Assembly (NCBI GenBank): GCA_902798975.1
Contig: CADBYT010000007.1
Location: forward strand, 95,559-159,558
From: an uncultured Bacteroidia bacterium
GTDB taxonomy: Bacteria > Bacteroidota > Bacteroidia > Bacteroidales > UBA932
DNA length: 64,000 nt
Direction: 5' to 3'
Below are positions 32,407 through 41,032 of the stretch, piece after piece. The translations under genes and the position numbers were made by a program. The notes under the pieces are model-generated. The model saw only the letters and a program-made list of their open reading frames with translations. It was not told the DNA's origin and made no database searches. Position 1 is the first letter of the stretch; every line of letters starts with the position of its first letter.

Positions 32407-33899
32407 AGCTCCTCTTCCACGCAGGTCTTGGGATCCCGCATCTTGCGGACGGGATCGCAGGTCAGGTCAATTCCCAGTTTCTTGAAGGTTTTGCGGTCCA
32501 CCTCGCTCAGCATGACGGTGGAGTGGACCTGCGCCCCCCTGAGTTTGGGCAGCTGGTCGAGGGCCAGTTTGCAGTTCTCGTCCAGCAGGCTCATCATGGA
32601 GATCGTGACCAGGACCTCGTCGGTGTGCAGGCGCGGGTTGTGGCCGTGCAGGTAAGTGACTTTGGTCTTCTGGATCGGGGCGATCATGGTCTTGGGGATG
32701 AGTTTGATATTATGCGGGATGCCGGCCAGGTATTTCAGGGCGTTCAGCAGGAGCGCGGCACTGGGGCCGAGCAGGGGAGAGGTCTCTGCGGTGAGGATGG
32801 TGCCGTCTTCGAGCTCGATGGCCGCCGTGGCGCCGCCGGCTTTCTCGAGGCGTTCATGCGCCGCGACGGTGGTCTTACGGTCGGCTGTGGTGACGCCGGC
32901 CTTCTTCATCACGAGTGCGATTTTGTTGACTTCAGCCTCCGTCGTCTTGCCGTCGGCGAATTTGCCGAGCGCCGTGTAGAAGCGGCGGATGATTTCCTGC
33001 AGGGCGGCTTCGCGGCAGACCGCATCATCACAGATGCAGGATCCGATCATATTGACGCCCATGTCGGTCGGGGACTTGTACGGCGAAGAACCGTAAATGT
33101 CGTCGAAGAGGGCGTTCATCACAGGGAAGATCTCGATGTCGCGGTTGTAGTTGACGGCTGTTTCGCCGTAGGCTTCGAGGTGGAACGGGTCGATCATGTT
33201 GACGTCGTCCAGGTCTGCCGTGGCGGCCTCGTAGGCGATGTTGACGGGGTGGTTGAGCGGCAGGCTCCATACGGGGAAAGTCTCGAATTTGGCGTAGCCG
33301 GCCTTGATGCTGCGCTTGTTCTCCTGGTAGAGCTGGCTCAGGCAGACGGCCATCTTGCCGCTTCCCGGGCCGGGAGCGGTCACGACCACCAGCGGCTTGG
33401 TCGTCTCGACATAGTCGTTTTTGCCGAATCCTTCGTCGGAGTCGATCAGGGCCACATTGTGGGGATAACCTTCAATGGTATAATGATAATAGACCTTGAT
33501 GTCCATGCGCTCCAGACGCTTGCGGTAGGCATCGGCGCTGGACTGGCCGTTGTAATGGGTGACGACGACGCTGTTAACGTTGAAACCGCGCGCAAGGAAC
33601 TCGTCCCGAAGGCGCAGCACGTCCACGTCATAGGTAATGCCCAGGTCATTGCGGATCTTGTTCTTCTCGATATCGACGGCGCTGATCACAATCACGATTT
33701 CCAGATCATCCTTCAACTGGTAAAGCATCTTGAATTTGCTGTCCGGCTCGAAGCCCGGCAGCACGCGGCTGGCGTGGAAGTCGTCGAAGAGTTTGCCGCC
33801 AAATTCCATATACAGCTTGTTGCCGAATTTGGCGATACGTTCCTTGATGTGTTCAGACTGGATTTTGAGATATTTCTCGTTGTCGTACCCGTATTTCAT
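32403..33899 (-). CDS. DUF1846 (UPF0371) family protein
   Basis: 498 residues, the full family length. Recognisable parts are a Rossmann-like N-terminal half, the P-loop-like APGPGSGKMA, the PVWSLPLNHPVN segment and SPTDMGVNMIG. The family is conserved in many anaerobes but has no assigned reaction. The stop overlaps the phosphatase stop by four bases (convergent). A TAATTTTG box is at 33927-33934. Confidence 0.88.
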   Translation of the reverse strand: MKYGYDNEKYLKIQSEHIKERIAKFGNKLYMEFGGKLFDDFHASRVLPGFEPDSKFKMLYQLKDDLEIVIVISAVDIEKNKIRNDLGITYDVDVLRLRDEFLARGFNVNSVVVTHYNGQSSADAYRKRLERMDIKVYYHYTIEGYPHNVALIDSDEGFGKNDYVETTKPLVVVTAPGPGSGKMAVCLSQLYQENKRSIKAGYAKFETFPVWSLPLNHPVNIAYEAATADLDDVNMIDPFHLEAYGETAVNYNRDIEIFPVMNALFDDIYGSSPYKSPTDMGVNMIGSCICDDAVCREAALQEIIRRFYTALGKFADGKTTEAEVNKIALVMKKAGVTTADRKTTVAAHERLEKAGGATAAIELEDGTILTAETSPLLGPSAALLLNALKYLAGIPHNIKLIPKTMIAPIQKTKVTYLHGHNPRLHTDEVLVTISMMSLLDENCKLALDQLPKLRGAQVHSTVMLSEVDRKTFKKLGIDLTCDPVRKMRDPKTCVEEEL

Positions 33900-33926
33900 G
33901 AAGAATAGTTTTTGTAATACGGGTTA

Positions 33927-33934
33927 CAAAATTA
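33927..33934 (-). promoter_or_regulatory. Bacteroidetes -7 box for the DUF1846 gene
   Basis: TAATTTTG on the minus strand, 27 bases before the start at 33899. Confidence 0.55.
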
Positions 33935-33998
33935 TGCATTTCCGGTGAGATAAATCCGATTCGAAGAAAAAAAGTTTTCAACAATTTGTTTTTATCCT

Positions 33999-34006
33999 TA
34001 CATTTG
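33999..34006 (+). promoter_or_regulatory. Bacteroidetes -7 box for the histidine kinase
   Basis: TACATTTG, full consensus. The ATG at 34010 would lie at or before the transcription start, so the ATG at 34040 is preferred. Confidence 0.6.
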
Positions 34007-34039
34007 TAGATGAACCACGGCCACAGTGCCATAATAACG

Positions 34040-36040
34040 ATGAAACGAAAGCTGATACTCGGCTTCGCGCTCGGCCTCCTGCTGGCGCTACCGTCTCTCG
34101 GACGAGTCCATGACCTGCCCCGCGGCCCGATTGCGGCCCGGGCCGATTCCCTGATTGAGGCGGCCCATCTGACCCACGATTTCGAACGCATCATCGTCCT
34201 CGCCGATTCCCTGGAAGCCACCGGGGACTTCTCCCGGATCAAGGCCGATTATTGGCGCGGATACGGTTATTACAGTACGCTTGATCAGCACCTGTGTCAG
34301 GTGAACTGGTCCGAGGCGCTCAACCTGGAAATCCGGGACCGGGTCGACCTGGAATTCTATGGACGCTCCGCCAACCGCCTGTCCGACTTCATGCTGGCGA
34401 AGGGTGATTTCGACGCCGCCATGCGCGTCGCGACGCCCGCTTTGGAGAAATTGCGCGAAGGGGGCATGACGTCGAGCCGGGATTACGGCTACCTGCTGAT
34501 TACTGTGGGCTGCAGCGAACTCAACAACCGGGACAGGGAACAGGCCCATATCTACTTCGAAGAAGCCAATCAATTGTTTACCAGTCTGCTTGCAGATCAC
34601 GGCCCCGCTTATGAAGATAACCTGAAGAGTGCCGTGGCGGGATTCACCACCATCGCCAGGCACTGTCTGGATGAGAAATATTATGCGGAAGCCATCATCT
34701 GGGCGGACAGGCTGGACAATGTGATGGAGGACTACAGCAGCCGACCGGAGACATTCCCGGAGAGTGCGGACCGCCGGCAGACGCTTTCCCTGCTGTTCCG
34801 CGCAGCGGCACTTGAGGGCCTCGGCGAGCGCAAGGCGGCGGCTGTCGCCTATGACGAGGCGCTCCGGCATGCCTACAGCAGGACCGATCCGGGCAGGGTG
34901 GAAGCCACCCGGTATCTGATGCTGGCCGGGCGCTGGAAAGAGGCGGCGGAAAACTTCCGGCACCTGGACAACTACCTCGCTTCGTATGGCCCTGGGCCGA
35001 CCCTGGAGAACATCCGCCTCTACCTGCTTCCGAAATACCGGGCCAACTACAATGCCCATCGCAGTGAGGAAGCCCTCGCTACGGGCCTCCAGCTTTGCGA
35101 GGCCCTGGACTCCGCCATCGTATGGAATCGCGAGGACATGGCAGCCGAACTGGCCACCATCTTCCAGACACAGCAGATGAAACAGGATTTCACGGAGCAG
35201 CAGGCCCGCCTGGAGCGTGTGCGCTTCCGCTCCGCCGTGGCGATGATCGTACTGCTGATCGTCTTTTTCCTATCGTTCATCATCATCCGCCAACGTTCCG
35301 CAAACCGGCTGGAGGAAGCTTATCAGCAACTGGAGCAGGCACATGAACTGGCCCAGGAAGCATCCCGCGTGAAGACCGCTTTCCTCCAGCAGATTTCGCA
35401 TGAAATCCGGACGCCGGTCAACCTGCTGTCCGGATTCGCGCAACTGCTTACGACGCCCGGCATGGAGCTGGACGAACAGAGCAGGGCGGAAATCAACAGG
35501 GGGGTGGTCGAGAACACCGGCCGTATTACGGGCCTGGTCGGCAAGATCCTGGAACTGAGCGACCTCATCAGCCGTTCGGAGATGGAAAAGAACGACCGCA
35601 TCACGGCCATGGAGCTTGCAATGGAGGCGGTCGTGCAATGCGGTATCACGAAATTGGAGAAAATCCATTTTGAACTTCAGGCGCCCGAAGACGTCCGGAA
35701 TCAGACCCTGGTGACGAATGAACGCGCCGCCATGCGTATCCTGGGGCTGTTGCTGGAGAATGCAGTCAAGTTCACGGAAGAAGGCTCCGTGTGCCTGAGG
35801 ATGGTCCCCAAACCGGGATTCGTGCATTACCTGGTGGAAGACAACGGCATCGGTGTTCCTCCCGAGGATGCCGAACGGATCTTCGACCATTTCGTCCAGC
35901 TGGACGACTATCGGGAAGGGACCGGAATCGGTCTGTCGCTGGCCCGCAGCCTGGCACGCCGGCTCGGCGGCGAAGTGGCGCTGGATACCTCCTACGCCCC
36001 CGGCGCGCGTTTTGTTTTCTCGTTGCCGTTAGGCGAATAA
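34040..36040 (+). CDS. TPR-containing sensor histidine kinase
   Basis: 666 residues. The signal peptide is followed by a periplasmic TPR-like helical region (about 25-385, with ERIIVLADSLEATGDF) and one transmembrane helix (about 396-415). The cytoplasmic part has a dimerisation/phosphoacceptor domain with H454 in QQISHEIRTPVN, then N, G1 and G2 boxes (LLLENAVKFTEEG, VEDNGIGVPPED, GTGIGLSLARSLARRLGG). No response regulator is adjacent. A truncated relative of its N-terminal part is at 54033. The start at 34040 is set by the promoter. The 3' end overlaps the convergent membrane gene by 49 bases. Confidence 0.9.
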   Translation: MKRKLILGFALGLLLALPSLGRVHDLPRGPIAARADSLIEAAHLTHDFERIIVLADSLEATGDFSRIKADYWRGYGYYSTLDQHLCQVNWSEALNLEIRDRVDLEFYGRSANRLSDFMLAKGDFDAAMRVATPALEKLREGGMTSSRDYGYLLITVGCSELNNRDREQAHIYFEEANQLFTSLLADHGPAYEDNLKSAVAGFTTIARHCLDEKYYAEAIIWADRLDNVMEDYSSRPETFPESADRRQTLSLLFRAAALEGLGERKAAAVAYDEALRHAYSRTDPGRVEATRYLMLAGRWKEAAENFRHLDNYLASYGPGPTLENIRLYLLPKYRANYNAHRSEEALATGLQLCEALDSAIVWNREDMAAELATIFQTQQMKQDFTEQQARLERVRFRSAVAMIVLLIVFFLSFIIIRQRSANRLEEAYQQLEQAHELAQEASRVKTAFLQQISHEIRTPVNLLSGFAQLLTTPGMELDEQSRAEINRGVVENTGRITGLVGKILELSDLISRSEMEKNDRITAMELAMEAVVQCGITKLEKIHFELQAPEDVRNQTLVTNERAAMRILGLLLENAVKFTEEGSVCLRMVPKPGFVHYLVEDNGIGVPPEDAERIFDHFVQLDDYREGTGIGLSLARSLARRLGGEVALDTSYAPGARFVFSLPLGE

Positions 36041-36771
36041 TAAGACTGCCTCGCCACATCTTCCGTGGCTTCCGTAGCCGTGGCGATGACATCGCCGTAA
36101 CGGCTCAGGGAGTGGACGATATAGCCGAAGAGGACGATGCCCAGCAACGCTTCGACCGGGGTCAGGTAACTGATGCTGTTGGGGAACAGCACCGTGACGG
36201 CTACCAGGAAGATACCGAAGAAAATGATGATGTCACAGCTGGCCTGCATCCAATGTACGAAGCCGCTTACGTTGCCGTGGGACATGACCAGGAGCCGGAA
36301 ACTTACCTGGTGATAGATCCGGTAAAACACGACGGCGTTGCAGGCGCAGTAAGTGAAGAAAACCAGGGTGGGGAGCAGCGTGATGAGGGACGTTTCCTTC
36401 CAAAGCATGGCCACGGTCCAATAGCCGATGAGGCCGATGGCATAGATGATCGTATCCCGGACGGCAATCTTACGCGTGAAAAAGTCGGGTTTCAGCAGTG
36501 GAATATAGCCCCAGCAGAAGCAGATGGCCCCCAGATGGAAGTAGGAGACGGTCAGGGCCGCCGCCGCGGTGGGCCAGAAGAAACGGAGTCCGGTGAAGGC
36601 ATGGATCATGTATCCGACGCCAAAGGCCACCAGCCAGAGGACGGTAAACTGCCGCGCCCGCAGATAAAAGGAGTAGGCGCGATATTCCCTGTTCGAAAAC
36701 GCAAGGTATCCCGCCATCAGAATAAGGGCGACGGCGCCGATGATCAGGGACCATTGATAGATCGAATGCAT
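35992..36771 (-). CDS. Seven-helix membrane protein, probable sensor
   Basis: 259 residues with about seven hydrophobic helices and a short cytoplasmic tail (HSLSRYGDVIATATEATEDV). It is built like 7TM signal-receptor modules but has no attached output domain. The start at 36771 is chosen because TATATTTG lies 31 bases upstream; the longer frame would start inside the promoter. Its last 49 bases overlap the kinase gene in antisense, an unusually large convergent overlap. Confidence 0.65.
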   Translation of the reverse strand: MHSIYQWSLIIGAVALILMAGYLAFSNREYRAYSFYLRARQFTVLWLVAFGVGYMIHAFTGLRFFWPTAAAALTVSYFHLGAICFCWGYIPLLKPDFFTRKIAVRDTIIYAIGLIGYWTVAMLWKETSLITLLPTLVFFTYCACNAVVFYRIYHQVSFRLLVMSHGNVSGFVHWMQASCDIIIFFGIFLVAVTVLFPNSISYLTPVEALLGIVLFGYIVHSLSRYGDVIATATEATEDVARQSYYSPNGNEKTKRAPGA

Positions 36772-36801
36772 ACTGAAAAAGCGTTGGTTTTCTTTCCAGT
36801 A

Positions 36802-36809
36802 CAAATATA
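36802..36809 (-). promoter_or_regulatory. Bacteroidetes -7 box for the 7TM protein
   Basis: TATATTTG on the minus strand, 31 bases before the start at 36771. Confidence 0.6.
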
Positions 36810-36851
36810 TAAAAATGCTGGAATATCAAGAAAATTTATTAAATTGGCCGC

Positions 36852-37799
36852 ATGTACAAGGTTGGCAGGTTTATATTGGCGCTAGCCGGTTTGTTGGCCG
36901 GCGTTTTTGCCGGCGCCCAGGATCGGCTCATTTTCACGCCGCAGTGGACGCCTCAGGCGCAGTTCGCCGGGTATTATGTAGCACAGGAGCTGGGCTTCTT
37001 TCGTGACGCCGGTCTGAACGTGGAAATTGTCCACCCCTCCGCCTCCCAGTCGGCTCTGAGCCGTATGTTCAAGAACGAAAGCCAGGCGACGACCCTGCAG
37101 CTTTGTCAGGCAATGGAGGTTATGGGCAGCGATGTCCCCCTGGTGAACATCCTCCAGACGTCCATGAACAACTCCATGGTCATCGCTTCCCGCAGGGGTG
37201 TGGATCCGCTGACCCAGAAAGGGGCCAGGGTGGGCTGCTGGTTCGCCGGTTTCGGCCAGCTGGCCTACTGCCTCAGCGACAAGGAGCACCTCGACTATCA
37301 ATGGGTGCCGTCCACCACGCCCATCAATCTTTTCATAAAAGGAGCCATTGATGCGACCCTTGCCATGTCATACAACGAGTATTATCAGCTGGTGCAGAGT
37401 GGGATGGAGCTGGATGAAAGCTGCGTGTACCGGTTCAGCGACCACGAATACAATGTGCAGGAGGACGGTGTGTACATGCGCCTCGATTACTACGAGAAGC
37501 ATAAAGAGGAAGCCAGGAAATTTGCCGATGCCTGCCGTAGGGGCTGGGAATGGGCGGCCGCTCATCCGGATGAAACGCTGGACATCGTCATGAAATTCGT
37601 GCAGGACAACCATATCATTACGAACCGTTCGATGCAGAAGCTGATGCTTGCGGAAGTGCTCCGTCTCCAGATCAACCGCGAGACCGGAGAGCGGGAGTTC
37701 CGCCTGCGTCCCGATATGGTCCAGAAAGCGAGCGATCTCCTGATCGAGAACGGTATTCTCCTGACCCCGGTCACATACGAACAACTCATAGCCCGATAA
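36852..37799 (+). CDS. NMT1/THI5-like periplasmic binding protein, module 2
   Basis: 315 residues, a close paralogue of the protein at 29534. It has the same opening FTPQWTPQAQFAGYYVAQELGFF, the same ATLAMSYNEYYQL hinge and the same GEREFRLRPDMV near the end. The signal peptide is cleaved after AGAQ. Differences cluster around residues 60-110 and 195-240, where ligand specificity could differ. It lies four bases upstream of the second sensor phosphatase. A weak TAAATTGG element precedes the ATG by only 4 bases. Confidence 0.85.
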   Translation: MYKVGRFILALAGLLAGVFAGAQDRLIFTPQWTPQAQFAGYYVAQELGFFRDAGLNVEIVHPSASQSALSRMFKNESQATTLQLCQAMEVMGSDVPLVNILQTSMNNSMVIASRRGVDPLTQKGARVGCWFAGFGQLAYCLSDKEHLDYQWVPSTTPINLFIKGAIDATLAMSYNEYYQLVQSGMELDESCVYRFSDHEYNVQEDGVYMRLDYYEKHKEEARKFADACRRGWEWAAAHPDETLDIVMKFVQDNHIITNRSMQKLMLAEVLRLQINRETGEREFRLRPDMVQKASDLLIENGILLTPVTYEQLIAR

Positions 37800-37802
37800 G
37801 TC

Positions 37803-39743
37803 ATGAAGCGGATTTTTGACAAAGTCATCTTTCTGATCCGGAGCAGCCTCGCTGCCCGTCTGGGCGTGTGGATCGCGATGTTCGCCGCTCTTATCTTTAT
37901 TGCGGCGCTGGGCTTCCTGTTCGCCGAATCGCGTCAGGCTGTGCGCATGGAAGCGATTTCCCATGCTTCCCAGACCCTGGAGACCACCGTGCTCCGCGTG
38001 ACGAACATTCTGGACAAAGTGGTGGTGGCTACGGACAATACGGACTGGCTGGTTCCCCGCCACCTGGATTCCGCCGATTCGATGCTCGTCTATTCCCATC
38101 GCATCCTGGTGAACAATCCGGAGCTCAATGGCTGCTCCATCTCTTTCGAGCCGTACTATTTCCCCAAGAAAGGCCGGTGGTTCTCCGCCTACTCCCTCAA
38201 TCAGGACGGGGTCATCGAGACGACACAGGAGGGGAATGACGAGTATGAGTATTTCTACATGGACTGGTACCTGCAGGCACAACTGCTGGACGAGCCGTGC
38301 TGGACGGAACCGTACAACGACTTCAACCCCAAGGCGTTCTACTCCCCGGAAGTGATCGCATCCTACTGCAAGCCCATCAAGGATGAGGACAACAATTACA
38401 TCGGAACCATTTCGGTGGACCTGTCCCTGTCCTGGCTCTCGGAGACCATTTCCGCCGTCAAGCCTTATCCCAATTCCTACAGCATCATGATCGGGGAGGG
38501 CGGCACTTTCTTCGTGCATCCGGATACCACCAAGCTGTTCTACCAGACCATCTTTACGGAGACCCTCGAACATCCCGATCCCGCCCGCACCGAGTTGGGA
38601 CATGCCATGCAGCGCGGAGAAGAGGGCATGAAGCAGCTTATGGTCAACGGAGAATCGTGCTATGTTTTCTACAAACCGCTCAGTACGACCGGATGGAGCG
38701 TAGCCATCGTCTGCCCCGAGCGGGATATCTTCAGCGGTTTTAATCGCCTGCGCCGCTCCGTGCTGGCAATCGTGCTGGTGGGCCTCCTGCTGATGCTGCT
38801 GGTCTTCCGGCGCATCGTGGGCCGGGAACTGGTGCCGCTGCAGCAGTTGGCCGGACAGGCCAAGACCATTGCCTCCGGCGATTTCGAAACCCGACTTCCC
38901 GACGATGGCCGTATCGACGAAATCGGGCAGTTGAGCCAGTCGTTCAGCGAGATGCAGTCTTCGCTGGTGAATTACGTGGAGGAACTCAAGACGACGACGG
39001 CCCAGAAGGCTTCGTTCGAGAACGAGCTGAAGGTCGCCAGCGATATTCAGATGGGCATGGTGCCGCGGATCTTCCCCGCTTTCCCGAAACGGAAAGACAT
39101 CGACCTCTATGCCTCGATGACCCCGGCCAAGGAGGTCGGCGGTGACCTGTACGACTTCTTCGTCCAGCAGGAAAAACTGTATTTCTGTGTGGGCGACGTG
39201 TCCGGCAAGGGTATCCCCGCCTCGCTGTTCATGGCTGTCACGCGCAACATGTTCCGTATCATCGCGCAGCAGGGACATACGCCGGCGGAAGTGGCCAAGC
39301 AGATCAACGACTTCATCACCCAGGACAACGAGCAGAATATGTTCGTGACGATGTTCATCGGCCGGATCGATCTGCAGACTGGCCGCCTGGACTTCTGCAA
39401 CTGCGGACACAATCCGCCGCTGCTGGACGGCAAGTTCTTCCCGCTGAAATACACCAACCAGCCGCTGGGCCTGTGGGAGCGGGATGAATTCTCCGGCGAG
39501 TCGATCGACGACGTTCGCGGGCGCCAGATTCTCGTCTATACCGACGGACTCAATGAGGCGGAGAACCGGGCAATGGAGATTCTGGGCAACGACCGCTTGC
39601 TTGAGCTGATGGCCGGAGCGGAGAACCTGTCCGCCGAGGCGGTGATCCGGAAGCTCCAGAAAGCGGTGGAGAAACATCGCGACGGCGCCAGCCCGAACGA
39701 TGACCTGACGCTACTGTGTGTCAGATTGTTGGATTCTAAATAA
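37803..39743 (+). CDS. dCache-HAMP-PP2C (SpoIIE-type) sensor phosphatase, module 2
   Basis: 646 residues, a paralogue of the protein at 30472 along its whole length. The architecture is the same: TM1, double Cache with WTEPYNDFNPKAF and SYCKPIKDEDNN, TM2, HAMP and PP2C. The catalytic motifs are all kept (KEVGGDLYD, GDVSGKG, YTDGLNEAEN, NDDLTLL), so both copies should be active. The Cache domains differ more than the phosphatase domains. The next promoter (39751) begins just after its stop. Confidence 0.9.
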   Translation: MKRIFDKVIFLIRSSLAARLGVWIAMFAALIFIAALGFLFAESRQAVRMEAISHASQTLETTVLRVTNILDKVVVATDNTDWLVPRHLDSADSMLVYSHRILVNNPELNGCSISFEPYYFPKKGRWFSAYSLNQDGVIETTQEGNDEYEYFYMDWYLQAQLLDEPCWTEPYNDFNPKAFYSPEVIASYCKPIKDEDNNYIGTISVDLSLSWLSETISAVKPYPNSYSIMIGEGGTFFVHPDTTKLFYQTIFTETLEHPDPARTELGHAMQRGEEGMKQLMVNGESCYVFYKPLSTTGWSVAIVCPERDIFSGFNRLRRSVLAIVLVGLLLMLLVFRRIVGRELVPLQQLAGQAKTIASGDFETRLPDDGRIDEIGQLSQSFSEMQSSLVNYVEELKTTTAQKASFENELKVASDIQMGMVPRIFPAFPKRKDIDLYASMTPAKEVGGDLYDFFVQQEKLYFCVGDVSGKGIPASLFMAVTRNMFRIIAQQGHTPAEVAKQINDFITQDNEQNMFVTMFIGRIDLQTGRLDFCNCGHNPPLLDGKFFPLKYTNQPLGLWERDEFSGESIDDVRGRQILVYTDGLNEAENRAMEILGNDRLLELMAGAENLSAEAVIRKLQKAVEKHRDGASPNDDLTLLCVRLLDSK

Positions 39744-39750
39744 TATTTGA

Positions 39751-39758
39751 TATATTTG
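39751..39758 (+). promoter_or_regulatory. Bacteroidetes -7 box for the repeat protein
   Basis: TATATTTG, full consensus, eight bases after the phosphatase stop and 28 bases before the ATG. Confidence 0.6.
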
Positions 39759-39786
39759 CAGAAATAATGTTTTAATCTTTCGTGTC

Positions 39787-41010
39787 ATGAAGAACAAGAA
39801 AACGATTGTGATCCTGGCCTCGGTCCTTTCCGTGTGCCTGCTTGGTGTTGTTCTTTCCAAGTTGATCAACTGGCCGGTGGATACCACGAAGTCCAGCGGC
39901 AATATTGCCAAGACTACCCGCTTCTCCCGTAAGACGGCTGAAGACGGGGCCAGCAACATGCAGGAACTCCTCTTGAATGACGAGGACTATAAGAACGGCA
40001 TCCTGGCCACCTATGTCATCATGAAGGCCCGCGCCGATCAGTTCAGCTCCCTGGTGAGTCTGTCGTCCGAGGTCGCCGGAGACATCAAGGAATTCCAGCC
40101 TGTGCTCCAGGATATGAAGAAAGCCCTTCCCACGGTCAATAATGTCTGCTCCTCCCTGCAGACCGCCTGTGAAGATCTCAACTCTGTTTTCGGAGGCGAG
40201 ACGCCCAAGAGCCTGGAACAGAACGCGAACAATGCCGCGCTTGCCTATTCTACGCTTCAGAAACTGAACAATCTTGCCGACAGCTTCATCGAGACGACGG
40301 ACAAATACCTGAAGAACTCCAAAGGAAATGACCCGATCAAACTGATCCGCGACCAGTGGGTCGGCTATCAGCAGGTGACGGCCTATCTGTCCGACGATTC
40401 CCAGCTTGCCCAGGATCTCGAGGAGCGGGGATACCTCCTGAATGCCGATCAAACCAGGAATGCACTGAACGAGTTTGATATGACGCACCTTCAGGAGTTT
40501 AGCGACCTTGTTGCCGGTGGTGCCCTTGTCAAGATGACCGGAATGGGAGAAAACAATCTTTGTGACATCTTTATGGAAGGGGATGTCGTGAAGAGCACCG
40601 GTGGGATGGGCGATGTTGTGAAGAGCTCCGGTACGATAGGTGATGTCGTGAAGAGCACCGGTGGGATGGGCGATGTCGTGAAGGGTTCCGGTACGATAGG
40701 TGATGTCGTGAAGAGCACCGGTGGGATGGGCGATGTTGTGAAGAGCTCTGGTACGATAGGTGATGTCGTGAAGAGCACCGGTGGAATGGGCGATGTTGTG
40801 AAGAGCTCCGGTGCTTTTGGCGAAGCGGGACATTTGATTGCGGCGAGCACGATTGATGATTTCGACGCTCTGAAATCTACTATCAATATCGGCGATGTAG
40901 TCAAGAGCATGGAAGAATTAACAGTGGTGTCCAACCATTTTACCAATGTCGTCAAAGCGATTGAAGAAGGTAGTTTGACAGTAGCCCACGGCCCAAAAAT
41001 AGACCCATAG
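39787..41010 (+). CDS. Membrane-anchored protein with eight GDVVKS decapeptide repeats
   Basis: 407 residues. One N-terminal transmembrane helix (about 6-26) is followed by a long helical region (about 50-255). Eight perfect-phase 10-residue repeats (residues 265-344) then alternate GDVVKSTGGM and GDVVKSSGTI. After a gap a lone ninth copy appears (IGDVVKSM, near 368). The even spacing and beta-prone sequence fit a short solenoid or elastic stalk, but no fold is established. It follows the second sensor module and precedes a surface-protease operon. Confidence 0.7.
   Translation: MKNKKTIVILASVLSVCLLGVVLSKLINWPVDTTKSSGNIAKTTRFSRKTAEDGASNMQELLLNDEDYKNGILATYVIMKARADQFSSLVSLSSEVAGDIKEFQPVLQDMKKALPTVNNVCSSLQTACEDLNSVFGGETPKSLEQNANNAALAYSTLQKLNNLADSFIETTDKYLKNSKGNDPIKLIRDQWVGYQQVTAYLSDDSQLAQDLEERGYLLNADQTRNALNEFDMTHLQEFSDLVAGGALVKMTGMGENNLCDIFMEGDVVKSTGGMGDVVKSSGTIGDVVKSTGGMGDVVKGSGTIGDVVKSTGGMGDVVKSSGTIGDVVKSTGGMGDVVKSSGAFGEAGHLIAASTIDDFDALKSTINIGDVVKSMEELTVVSNHFTNVVKAIEEGSLTVAHGPKIDP
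40579..40818 (+). repeat. 240-bp tandem repeat (8 x 30 bp, as 4 x 60 bp)
   Basis: Four 60-bp units, each two 30-bp halves encoding the two decapeptide types. Units differ by only a few bases, mostly silent, so expansion is recent. Confidence 0.92.
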
Positions 41011-41032
41011 ATCCTGATTAATTGCCTTTTCC

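Noticed and set aside
37368-39677. 769-codon antisense frame opposite the second sensor phosphatase
   Set aside because: A shadow of the conserved PP2C gene; no recognisable motif.
40579-40818. Tandem repeat as a CRISPR-like array
   Set aside because: No spacers; the units are contiguous and in frame within a coding gene.
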